NCBI GenBank assembly: GCA_034401795.1
Contig: CM067366.1
Span: 83,872,147 to 83,936,146, forward strand
Length of the DNA stretch: 64,000 bases
DNA from: Chaetoderma sp. LZ-2023a
Taxonomy: Eukaryota > Mollusca > Caudofoveata > Chaetodermatida > Chaetodermatidae
Reading direction: 5' to 3'
A program made the position numbers and the translations under genes. The stretch's first letter is position 1, and every line of letters begins with the position of its first letter. Below, in pieces: positions 35,975-46,991 of the stretch. The notes below the pieces were generated by a model. The model ran no database searches and was not told the origin of the DNA. It saw only the letters and a program-made list of their open reading frames with translations.

Positions 35975-36345
35975 TTTGAACTTTTGACACACAGCCCACA
36001 TTGGCGGCGGAGCCAAATGTAAATGTCATTTTGCACGCCGCAATCATATGGATAAGTCATATAACAATTTTGGTTGAATTTAGTCGAATAGTGTCAGAGG
36101 AGTTGCATTACAATCAATTTCATGACCTTTTGAACACCCCCCCCCCCATCCAATACACCCGTGGGGCGGGGCCAAATGTAAATGTGCTCATTAACTCCAC
36201 ATTTATATGGGTAACTGACATACTTAATTTGGTTGGATTCTGTCAAACAGTGTCAGACGAGTTGCGTTACAAGCAATTTCATGACCTTTTGACCCCCATC
36301 CCCCACCCGTTAGGGCGGAACCAAATGTAAAGGTGCTCATCCACT
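35975..36345 (+). repeat. Tandem repeat of about 150 bp, two and a half units
   Basis: Units start with GCGGAGCCAAATGTAAATG near 36008, 36165 and 36315. Shared later blocks are GTCAGAGGAGTTGC/GTCAGACGAGTTGC and CAATTTCATGACCTTTTGA. The frame across 36001-36330 is open only by repetition. Confidence 0.75.
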
Positions 36346-36424
36346 GCACAGTGGAAAATTAACACATTGAATGCGTCTGGCATGCGGCAAACCACAATGA
36401 TATATACGCAGGCCATTTTTACAT

Positions 36425-36490
36425 AGTAGTAGTAGTAGCAGCAGTAGTAGTAGTAGCAGCAGTAGTAGTAGCAGCAGCAGCAGCAGAGAC

Positions 36491-36557
<67 letters not shown>

Positions 36558-36567
36558 ACTACTACTA
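36425..36567. repeat. Inverted triplet-repeat cluster (AGT/AGC)n - (CTG)n - (CTA)n
   Basis: AGT and AGC triplets run to 36485. GAGACGG follows, then about 20 CTG units (36493-36556) and CTACTACTACTA. The two halves are complementary and can fold into one long hairpin. Confidence 0.9.
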
Positions 36568-36690
36568 TCACCACCCCCAGGAAATTGTGTAAGCAGTGAT
36601 TTTATTCAATTAACTCTCTCTCCCCCCCTCTCCCGCCACACCTCTACACCCACAACGCCCCACTCACACCTGTACACATTCCCAGCTTAG

Positions 36691-36770
36691 AATTAGTTTG
36701 ACTAGGAGTTGGTGCTGTCTATGACAACAGCAACATAATCCAGTCTAATTAGTTTTAAAAGCTTTCTTGT
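36691..36770. repeat. Family B core palindrome
   Basis: AATTAGTTTGACTAGGAG, GTGCTGTC, GACAACAGCA and CCAGTCTAATTAG form the family B hairpin. Confidence 0.6.
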
Positions 36771-36946
36771 GGTGTTTTCTTATAATCGAGGCACTGGAAT
36801 TTCAAGGGTTAAGTGCCAACAGACAGTTGACCTAGTTTGCCGAGATCTTTGTTGAATGACAGAGGATTGATATTTACGATGTAATTTAACAATGTACATT
36901 TTGTTCATTCCCACACATTAGAATACTTGTGTTGGGTAGGTGTGTA

Positions 36947-36949
<3 letters not shown>

Positions 36950-37017
<68 letters not shown>
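36950..37017 (+). repeat. (AT)n microsatellite
   Basis: About 33 AT units. Confidence 0.95.
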
Positions 37018-37020
<3 letters not shown>

Positions 37021-37299
37021 ATTTTACTACAAATGTAGTTGATGGTCTATGATTGTATTATAATAATCTTTGGGTTCGCGAAAATTGCTTGTCTGTTAGA
37101 AGACAGCGTGTCAACCTTGAAAACGTTATTTCGCTCAGCTGTTTCAGGCAAGCTCAGCCGATCCCCTGAAATGACGTCGCGCGCCAAGGCCGTTCTCATT
37201 TCGTTTTTCAGCGAGTCGGCGCAGGATCGCCGAATTTAAAATAAATCCGAATAATATCTACTAATAACACATACTATTTCATTCTTTAATGCCCAATGT

Positions 37300-37672
37300 T
37301 GTATATGAATAAACGAAATCACGGATTTCTTTTTTCACAAGAGAGTTGATACTTACCTCCCTAATACTCTTTGATATTGCTAAATATCGGCTTACACTCA
37401 ATAAAACACTCAGATTAAAAAAGTTAGGTGCCCCTACTGGGCAGGGAGTCAGAGGGCAGTCCGGCGGATGCCAGCCCCACCACCGCGAATGCGCAGACTA
37501 GCACTTCCTCTGACTAATTTATTGGCTAACACCATGCAACTTACAAGAGCCTGAAGACCGAGCCTCTGTGGGGCGGAGAGGCCGGGTCCGTATTAGGGAG
37601 GTAAGTATCAACTCTCTCATGAAAAAAGAAATCCGTGATTTCGTTTATTTCACTTCAAGAGTATACTTACCT
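37300..37672. repeat. Extended inverted repeat at the left end of DIRS copy 2
   Basis: AACGAAATCACGGATTTC at about 37314-37331 and GAGAGTTGATACTTACC recur inverted at about 37600-37655, enclosing the terminal block. Copy 1 shows only the inner half, so this outer arm is specific to copy 2. Confidence 0.7.
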
Positions 37673-38236
37673 CCCTAATACTCTTTGATATTGCCAGAAT
37701 TCGTCAGGGAATTCGGCGGGAGGGAGGCGAGGTCAAAAGACCAGCTCTTCCCTATGCACTTTTCTGCATTTAAGGCACTTAAACTTCTGAAACTGTGTGA
37801 AAACACAATCAGGATTGGATATGAACATCGGCTAACACAAACCGATGGATGAGAGATGACCGAATGTCATATGCGCTTCCCCCCCCCTCCCCCCCTATTC
37901 TTGGGAGTAAGACTGAATGACCTCAATGTCCCATACGCTCTCCACGTACAAGTGCCATGTACTATAGGACAAGAGATGAAAAGGCTCCATTTTCGCATAC
38001 TCTCAATAATGAACCACATAAAACACATACCATCACCATGTTAATAACAGAGGGTCACGTGACAATACAATCAACAATGAACAACACATAAACAAGACTG
38101 ACCTTGTTGAGTTTGGCTGCTGACATCATCTTCCCAGTGGTGAAGACTGATGCAGTCCCAAATAAGTGGTTGTTTCCATTAATTAACTGTGATATATATA
38201 AATAATGAGGAAACCTCATCAAAAATGTACACCTAA

Positions 38237-39560
38237 TTATTTTTTCAAAATCGATAAGGCGAGAGGATTTGAGGTGTCATGGAGATAATGGTCTGCAAAA
38301 CTTGAGTCACAGTGCCACTGAGCTACCGACATAGTGTCATCCACAGGGACCCCATTAAATATGGCAGTGGAAGCCACTACGCCCCGGAGACTGTGAGCCT
38401 TGGCTATGTCAACTTGTTTACCTGCGGCGGATTTATGACAAAATTGAATACACTCTACAATCCACCTGGAAATGGTGTCCTTAGACGCCCTGCCATGGGG
38501 TTCAATATATGACAACCATAACGCTGATGGGTCCGTCCGCCATTCCTGAGTACGTTGTTTGTACCGGTTTAATGCTCGGACTGGACACCATGCTTTAGAA
38601 TTAGGATCATATCTAGTTAAAGCTGGTAAAAATATGGGTTGACCTGGATATTTCAAAGACTGATTTTTAGCCATGAAATTAATCCTAGGTAGGAGCTTAA
38701 GGCCCCTGTAACCACAAAACGGTCTGCCTCGGCTGATAAGGCATGAATTTCACTTCTACGCCTAATCGAGGCCGCAGTAATTAAAAATACAGTTTTAAGA
38801 GTCAACATTTTCATAGAAATGGAACTAAGTGGTTCAAAAGGCGTATCACCTAGTACCTGAAGCACTAGAGATAAACTCCAAGACGGAATCACAGGGGGGG
38901 GGGGGGGATCACAGGGGGATTCCTTGGTCTTAGATTGCCCATGCCTATAATTAATACATTTAATGTACTTACTTCATCACTTTCCCTATTAGCCAAGCAA
39001 GGGATAACTGTCATTAAAGCTGATTTATAACCAGCAATAGAGTTAGGCTTGAGGCTATAGGTATCATACAGGTGACAGAGGAAATCAGCTACTACCTGAA
39101 TAGATGAATCCATTGGATCAATACATCTTTTTGAGCACCATTCTGCAAATCTGCTGATTTTATAATTATATGCTCTGGAGGTTGACCCCCTCCTGGCTTT
39201 TGCCATAAACATGGCTGCTTTCTCAGAAAAGCCCTCCTTAATTCTAGATTCCTTGACAACATCCATGCAGTCAATCTGAACATTGACAGATTGTTGTGAA
39301 GGGCCTTGCACTGGAAGATAATGTTGTCCATCAGAGGCAGAGGAACCGGATTGCAGACCAGAAGGTCCAGCAGATCCGTATACCATGATCGGCTTGGCCA
39401 ATTTGGGGCGATCAGAAGCACATGGCCCTCCTGTCTGATTTTCTGAAGAATTTTTGGAATCAGGATTGCTGGAGGGAATGCGTATGCATACATTCCCACC
39501 CAGCTGATAGCTAACGCATCTGTTGCGAAAGCGCGTAGATCTGGAAACGGAGAGACGTAC
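38237..39560 (-). pseudogene. DIRS copy 2, tyrosine recombinase region (fossil)
   Basis: The N-terminal core-binding-like part includes STSRAYNYKISRFAEWCSKR and YSLKPNSIAGYKSALMTVIP. The catalytic part includes AASIRRRSEIHALSAEADRF (a first Arg-type motif) and AKAHSLRGVVASTAIF with HSLRG, the H-x-x-R box of tyrosine recombinases. These are the family's hallmarks; the region is part of a broken element. Confidence 0.85.
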
Positions 39561-39599
39561 GTCGTCATCTTCGCATTCTTCTTCGTTTGCGAATAAATC

Positions 39600-40850
39600 T
39601 ATGTTGGGTTTCCCCAGTGGTCGAACAGACGATCCGCCACACATTGATTTAGTTGCCATTCCGTCGTTAAAACACTCATCCTTCGGCTCAATGAGTCTGC
39701 TAACAGATTTAGCCTTCCCGGAATATGAACTGCTTTCAAAGTAATCCTGTCATTCAGGCACCAGCAAAGCAGTTTCCAAGTCATCATACAGAGACTGGGT
39801 GACTTCGTTCCGCCCTGGCGGTTTATGTAAGTCACTACTGTTGAGTTGTCTGATCGAATTAGAACACTCTTGTCCTGAACTTTCTGAAAGAAATGTTCCA
39901 GGCCCAGGACTACTGCTCGTAATTCCAGTAGATTTATATGTTCCCTTGACTGTTCCAGATTCCAAAGCCCTGATATCGTAGATTCTTCCAGGCAAGCTCC
40001 ACACCCCTCCATCGATGCATCTGTATACATCGTTACCTGAGGGTGAGGAGGGGTTAGCATAACCCCCGCCAAGAGATTCTCTGTCTTCAACCACCATCGA
40101 AGGGGGTGAATTAGAGGCTCCAACACTGACACGTTTGAGTCCAGTGAACCTGTACTCTGGGTCCATGGCGTCATGAGAAATAACTGGATCGGCCGCCTGC
40201 GTAAGGCTGCCTGAGGAATGACTGGTTCCAGAGAAACCATCAACCCCAGCATTCTCAAGTAAACCCGTGCAAGGACATGACGACTGGTGCGCACTGACTG
40301 TATTACTGAGATGAGTGTCTGAACCCTCTCCTGAGTAGGATAAACATATCCTGTCTCTAGATCGAAGAACATTACCCAGGTAAACAAACTTCTGGGATGG
40401 AGTCAGCTCTGATTTTTGGAAATTGATTATCCGGCCTAAGTCAAAACTATCTCCAGATTCGCCGATAAACTTTCCTGGTTGTGTGCTTTTAACAGCCAGT
40501 CGTCTATGTACGTGTGGACTGCTATGCTTCTCCTGCGGAGGTATGCTGTTATCGCAAAAACCACTCTGGTGAAGACCCGAGGAGCCGTGGAAATTCTGAA
40601 GGGTAACACCTTGAATTCCCACTGTCTGCCCTGGAATGCAAATCTCAGGAAGCGACGGAAACTCCTCGCTATAGGAATGTGGAAATAAGCATCCTTCAAA
40701 TCTATTGAAGCTGTCCACATTCCCCTCTCCAACCCTGCCAACACCGATTTCAGTCTCCATCTTGAAACTGGGTGTCTCTATGAACTTGTTCAATGGCTTG
40801 AGGTTGAGAATTGGTCTCCACCCTCCGGTGCTTTTCGTTACTAAGAACAC
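39600..40850 (-). pseudogene. DIRS copy 2, reverse transcriptase and RNase H region (fossil)
   Basis: RT words include TKSTGGWRPILNLKPLNKFI, TASIDLKDAYFHIPI and the active-site box YIDDWLLKAHN. RNase H words include MYTDASMEGCGACLEES, EHINLLELRAV, IRSDNSTVVTYINRQGG and IPGRLNLLADSLSR. The order RT then RNase H and the YIDD box suit DIRS-type and Ty3-like RTs. The element is broken. Confidence 0.9.
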
Positions 40851-41206
40851 GGTTGAATAGAAGCCCGGGCACTTTTGCGCCAGTTGAATTGCTCCTTTTT
40901 GTATGAGGGAGTTTTATCTCTTCCTCTATACACAACCTTTGATCTGGATCTCTTGGGATCTGAGTCCAGATTGGCACCAGAGACAGTCGAGATGGTGGGC
41001 CTGTCATCCAATCGGGATGATACCCGACTGAAAGCCATCGCAAGACTAAACGGTCCTGAGTTAACCGTTCCCACTCTTGCTTGTGGTGGGCCAACCGGCC
41101 TCCCACTGGACCACCTAGGGAGAGAGGTGGACATAAGGAGTGCAAGAGTGGCACTGTCTCCTTGGCCTGAAACACTGGAGTGGTTCTCACCGTGGTAACT
41201 GGCCCA

Positions 41207-43220
41207 TCAGGCACGATTACCACGACCAGATCCTCGGGCGCCATGACCAGCAACGCGCGCACCTCGGTACGCGGGTGGCTGCCTGGCTGGCTGTGCTGGA
41301 GGAGCCTGCGCCCCCCTCACTGCTGGCCGAACCGCACATGGCCGAGGCCGACGTTGCGCTGGTGGCTGGCCTCTGACATGGCCACCTCCACCTCGAGCCT
41401 GCAGGGGATGGTACGCAGGGGGTGCTATGCGAATGCGCTCCCTACGGAGCACCTCAAACTGTTCGCGCAGTGCCCTCTGGTTGTTGACCAGAGTGACCGT
41501 CTCCTGGAGGTGCTTGCATCCCTCACCTCCAAAGAGACCAGGACCTGCCATAGGCGTACGCAGCAGCCTATTGTACAGGTCCTGGGACGGGCACAGGTTG
41601 TCCAACGCAAACGTGCGCCTCGCCCGGACACTTCTGGTCACAGCCTGAGTCAAACAATCCAGAGCCAGGTTGATTCCATCCTGGATGGCTCTCTGGACAG
41701 TTATCGGGCTAGGCTGGTGCGATGCGGATGCTGTCACTACCCCTTGCAACAGCTGGGAGACATGAGAAAGCGCCGCAATAGATGCTCTCCCACTCTCCTC
41801 CGCATCGTGCAAAGCGGTATTGGCCGAACGCAATGCGTTCGAACACAGAGCTCCCGTGTCAGAACGGGAACCTGGCCGCGTGTCTTCACCTAATGCTGCG
41901 CGGTCATCTACGCTCGGCTTAGGTACCACACCGTACCTCTGATACGCCACGGGTACGATGCGGCAGCGCCTTGCAACCTCGCGAGGGGCCTTCGCGAGAC
42001 GTCCATGCGCCTTGATGGACGTCTCCGCCGCCGAGAACATATCAACAATATGTTCGGCCAGCGGCAGAGATGGCATGGCGCTAACAGTCGACTTACCAGC
42101 TAACCACGGCCGGTGGTCTCGCTGGCTAGCCGACTGTTCCACGGGCAGGTCTGGCCTGACGCTTATAAGCCATTGACAAGCATCCGACCAATCCTCCTCC
42201 GTGGCTACCTGCGAAAGCTCTACAAGACAAGGGCCTTCGTCTTCCTCCTGAGCATTCGCAGGCGAGCTTGAAGCTGGATAGCCTGACACTCCTGGCAAGC
42301 CAGAGAAAGCATGCGGGCCCGAAAGAGCAGGCATGTTAATCTGACTGGCTTGTCCAGGAGTAGGCGCCGTGGTATTGCGTGGGGCACTTATCACCACACC
42401 ATGGCCCTGGCCAGAACCAGCTATACCCTCGGCAAGCCGAGGTATGCGGAACAACTGGCCATCAGGTCCAACCCGGGCCACCTTCTGAGCCGTGAATTCT
42501 ACTCCTGCGTGAGTAGAACCGTGGACAATGTCGCCTGTATTCCCCGCGAGGGGTGCACAGACGTCAATGTCCATGGTCACGACATCAGAAGGAGAACCCA
42601 GTAGATAATCCTCTTCTTCCTGGCCAGAAAGATTAGACTCCGGGTCAGCAGAGAGAGCTAACCCGGACTGGCCAGGAAAGGTGCCATAGGAGGTACTGGC
42701 ACCTGCGGTGTGCGGATACCCCTGGGCTGAAAAGCAGGCACCAGGTTCCAGCGACAACCGTCCACGGACCACCTGCGTGGCAAGCCTGCTGCCAGTGTCC
42801 TGGAATGCCCCCTCTAATGGGCCACCTCTGAATCATCGAAAACTGGTAGAGGCCTAAAGAAACCAGATTCATAGGCGGGGATTACCTCCTACGAGGCAGA
42901 TGACGAGGACAACAAAGGATTTGATCCAGGAAGCATGCTACGGAGCAACTCTGGAACCAAATCCTTGATTGTCCTCTTCATCTCTCCCAACATCTCACTA
43001 CGGAAGGCCTCCATGTCCACTGAGGACGAGGCCTTCCTCTTACCCTTTTTACTCGTTACCTCTCTCTTTTGTTTCCTCTCTTCCTCCACGATCTTATTCT
43101 TCGCCTGCAATGATAAAAAATCTGCCATTAGATCGCCCCCCCCCCCCCCCTGCTTACATACATCACATTTAAGTAACGGGCCACGAGGACTACACTGGAA
43201 ACATAAATGTGGAATAAATC
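41207..43220 (-). pseudogene. DIRS copy 2, gag-like region (fossil)
   Basis: A long open stretch (41207-42772) is rich in Ala, Gly, Pro and Ser and ends in an Arg/Gly/Pro-rich tail, as in nucleic-acid-binding DIRS gag-like proteins. Upstream (42889-43128) is a Lys/Glu-rich segment. A Cys-rich CDVCKQ-type piece lies near 43150-43200. GC content is clearly higher here than around it. Confidence 0.7.
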
Positions 43221-44372
43221 TTTCCTTGAGGAAACGACCACAAGACGGATCAACCAGGTCTCTGAAACAGGCCAGAAGAGGAAGACAATGAGTATTTTAG
43301 TTAAGGTTAGAAAACTCAAAACCAAAATAAAAGGAGAGGAAAAGGTGATACTAAAGAGCACCTATCAGATATTAAAAAGCCAGCGTTGGGCAAAACTTTA
43401 ATTGTTAATAAAGTGCAAGGCTGATTATGACATTATAATTTCAAAAAAGAAATTAAATCGATCCGAAACAAACATCCAGGTGTAAGGACGAATTGTATTC
43501 ATATCCAGAACATCCTGACTAGAAAGGATAGAATATTCAGGCTACACAAACATCAGATAAACAATGATAAAATGGCAGAAGTTTATATAATTATTTTCAA
43601 ATATAAGAGAAATGCCTCATATCATTAACTAGAATACCTGATTCTTTGCATAGACAAACCATCCAATCTGATGAACTGGAACACTCCACCAAGACGATGA
43701 CCTCTTAACTCTCTCCACCTTAAGGGGAAAGGAATTAGACCAAGAGGGCAAAGTGAGAAGACCTTCTTACGAGGCCTCCAAGTCACTGGACATAGACTTT
43801 TTGGTTAGATAACCTAACAGTATTAGTAGGAAATGGAACCTTGGTGGAGAGAAAACAAACCCTCTGTTGATGTGATGTCCTGTACAATCATAGACAGATA
43901 CCTGTGGACATAAACACAAAGAGAGATTAGTATTACATAGCGCCATTTTGAAATAAACCAACTATAAACGTGAGTCCCGGAAACACATTACAACGGGATA
44001 AACTCGCTAAAATATACTAGAAGTCACCTGATGGATAGGTCCTGGGCCCTCCTCTGGCGAATTAGTACATTCTGCCATCTCTTACAGGTGATTACACTTC
44101 TAATATTTTGATTAAATGACTTAGAATCACTTAGAAAAGCTTTAAGCATGAAAACATGTGCTGACCCTCTGCCAATAAATTAGCAAAGAGGAAGTCCTAG
44201 TCTGCGCATGCGCGGTGGTGGGGTTGGCATCCGCCGGACTGCCCTCTGACTCCCTGCCCAGTAGGGGCACCTAACTTTTTAATCAGTGTTTTATTGAGTG
44301 TAAGCCGATATTTAGCAATATCAAAGAGTACGTATTAGGGAGGTAAGTATACTCTTGATGTGAAATCACGCC

Positions 44373-44458
44373 AAGACTTGAAGTGAAAAGCCACTTTCAA
44401 TGCCACTGTACTTCTTCTTTAATATGTTCTTAAATTATTATTATTATTATTATTATTA
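44373..44458. repeat. (ATT)n microsatellite and flank
   Basis: ATT units at about 44433-44458 adjoin the left end of the next inverted-repeat element. Confidence 0.7.
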
Positions 44459-46790
44459 CTGTAAAATTCCATAGATATTGCACACTTTTTTGCTCAAATT
44501 ACCTGTTATAAAAAGCTACTTTCCCTCAGAATTTTTCGTCAGAATCGCAAAATGTGATTTTATGGATCGGGAATCAGTCGGGAATAACGATCGCGTTCTA
44601 TCATGTCTATAATGCTACTACCTCAACTGGATCGTTGAAATGTCTTAGTACTGTCTAAATATGTGTTATACCTTTATTAAATGCCATATTGTGTTGTAAA
44701 ATGATCAAATAAAACATCATTCAACTTTAATACAATGCCATTGTTTCCTGTAATTTGTTCTAATTTATTCAGAGTTGGGCAGAGATGTTTAAAATCCATA
44801 GATTGTTATCCAGACATGGCCATAAATGAGTTGAAATAAGTACGATCTTGCCAATGTTTTCCAAGTCAATCTAGCAGTTATTATATCTATATAAAGTGAC
44901 GTTATTCTTGTCTTCCCAAATTGGACATAGAGATGTTAAAAATCCATAGATTGCTACCCACATACGGACACAAATGCGTTAAAAAAAGAATGATAGAGCC
45001 AATGTTTTCCAAGGCGATCTAGCATTTACATAGATATAGAAAGGAATGTTTTCTCTGCGCTAAATTGGACAATGTTTTGACCAATCATCAGGCAGGATGA
45101 TGATTATGATTGACAGGTTACGGTTAAAGGTCACAGCCGTCAAAGGTTTGGATTCTAACCTGTTCTGATGTAAATTATATTTGTACTTTTATATCGTTCA
45201 AGAAAGTTTAATACAAAATATTTGCTAAAAGGGTAGGCAAATGACATTCCCGTGATTAAACAACAGATTAACGCACGCCACAAACTGAATTTTATAAGAA
45301 AAGCATATTCGACACCAGTGTTCCCTCTATGAGTCCTTTTGCATGGATATACGCACAAAATATTCTTCAAGATGCACAAAATTTAACCATCTTGGGATAC
45401 GCAGGGGATGCACAAAAAGTTTTGCCCTAAAACTGGTAATTCTAACGTGCATCGCTAGTTTCTAATATTTTAAGCAGACGCGTACCGTATTTCACTTAAT
45501 TGAAGCCTAGCCCAAAAGTTTTCTAAAACTGATACCACAGAAATTCAATGGATTTCCTCCCGTAAAAATTCCCACCGCCTATGCCTATGTTTAATGTATA
45601 CCTCAAAACATCACTGGGGACGCAAAATTATTTGATTTGAGCGCCTAAATATTGCGTATCCTTTAATAAAGGTCGTTTATTACATTAAAATTAATCCACA
45701 TTTTGACGAGTCGTAAAAAAAATACAAATCACACGATTCGCCTCCAATTGAAGTTTATTTTAGAGCGAGTACTCGGATATAGATATTCTGAAATTGGGGA
45801 CTCGGAACTCGAAAATATCTATATATTATCATTGCGCGATGGGAACTCAGTATCATACTGATCTGAATAACGGGTACCCGTTTGATAAACTCCCGTTAGC
45901 GTATAATATCTGTTTGTTTGGTACATAAATTTGGTCTTAAAATATATTTATAATAAGGAACGAATTATGCTCTTGCGAGTTCTGACATTTTTCGTCGCGT
46001 AACTTGGCCACTTAAAACGTTTATTCTAATTCTAACTCGCCAATGTTAAAAGAGAATTGTACTGTCAGGAGTTCAGGCAATTTTTCGTCGTGCGCTTGGC
46101 TCCTCTTAATTCGGCCACTATAAAAACCTATAATCTATTTATACTCTATTCACTCTGGTGAAGCGGTGGATAACACATTTCAAGCAAATTATTAATTTGT
46201 AAATTTTCTATAACCCATGATTATCCAATATCAGCACAAGATTCAATACGTGTCTTATGAAGCCAAATAAAATAAGTTTACTTTTCTTTTTTCCAAAAAA
46301 ATGCATTCGGATATATAACCAGATTTCGTACACACAGCAGTAACTTTATCAATCTGTCTGGCCCCCCCGACAATGACCTGACAGTTTACAACTTCCGGGA
46401 ATAAAATAAACAAACGTCAAAATTGGATCATTTTTTGTCGATCACTAAAACAATACAGGCGGTCGCTTAACCCGTTCAGCATAAACTTGTTATGTTTATC
46501 TAGAGTCACACGATGGGAGCCCCAGATTTTAATGTGGGACCCTTAGATTACAGCTTGTGACTCCCAAATTTCAATCTGGGGGGTCCTTGGGACCCCCAAA
46601 ATCCAGGTGGCAATGGGAACACTGTTCAAAACGCAGTAAGTCAGTGATTTTTTGTTACCCGTATTCGTTCACATGCCTCTCGATCTTATTGCACGCTATG
46701 CATGAAAACAAGGTTTTTTCAGGCCGATTTGGGGTAAAATTTAGGGGTGCACACTATGCACGATAGCGCAGTATATATGGAATTTTACTG
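44459..46790. mobile_element. Inverted-repeat element with TA target duplication (pogo/Tc1-mariner-like), non-coding
   Basis: The left end CTGTAAAATTCCATAGATA (44459) is matched, inverted, by the right end CAGTAAAATTCCATATATA (46790), with TA on both outer sides (44457-44458 and 46791-46792) inside ATT repeats. CAGT-starting ends and TA duplication fit pogo-type elements. No transposase is readable in the 2.3-kb interior, so it is non-autonomous, or a composite of two short elements. Its right end lies 15 bp past the RNF14 stop codon, in the 3' UTR. Confidence 0.55.
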
Positions 46791-46805
46791 TATTATTATT
46801 ATTAT

Positions 46806-46991
46806 TCAATCAAAGTCTGGTATTTCATCTTCATCAAGGTCAACTCCTTCAAAGAGGCGATTGAAGCAGCCTCCAGTGCTCATGTCATTGAAGTGCGTGT
46901 ACGGGTTGTTTTTAGGCAGCAGACGCATACAGAGCCAGCAGAAGTATGTGTGACATCGCATGCATGTCATCTTGTTACAGCCATCAATTTT
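46806..46991 (-). CDS. RNF14: RNF14 coding exon 6 (RING2 catalytic part, stop)
   Basis: The acceptor is CTTCTCTCACAG. It encodes KIDGCNKMTCMRCHTYFCWLC with the catalytic Cys, then NPYTHFND and an acidic end; TGA is at 46808-46806. The first canonical AATAAA in gene sense is at 46025-46020, inside the adjacent TIR element, and an ATTAAA variant is near 46533. Confidence 0.95.
   Translation of the reverse strand, partial: KIDGCNKMTCMRCHTYFCWLCMRLLPKNNPYTHFNDMSTGGCFNRLFEGVDLDEDEIPDFD

Larger units (their letters stand above)
37346..44372 (-). mobile_element. DIRS-type retrotransposon, copy 2, nearly full length but broken
   Basis: Inverted ends: the left sequence at 37346-37540 (ACTTACCTCCCTAATACTC ... 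AGTTAGGTGCCCCTAC ... GCGCAGACTAGCACTTCCTC) returns inverted at about 44170-44350. A third, complementary stretch near 37640-37700 fits the internal complementary region of DIRS elements. Parts on the minus strand in order: gag-like, RT with RNase H, tyrosine recombinase. DIRS elements replicate by reverse transcription and integrate with a tyrosine recombinase, so no target duplication is expected. It is a fossil, more complete than copy 1, with several breaks. Confidence 0.9.

Noticed and set aside
41180-41893. 237-codon plus-strand frame
   Set aside because: Antisense shadow of the gag-like region of DIRS copy 2.
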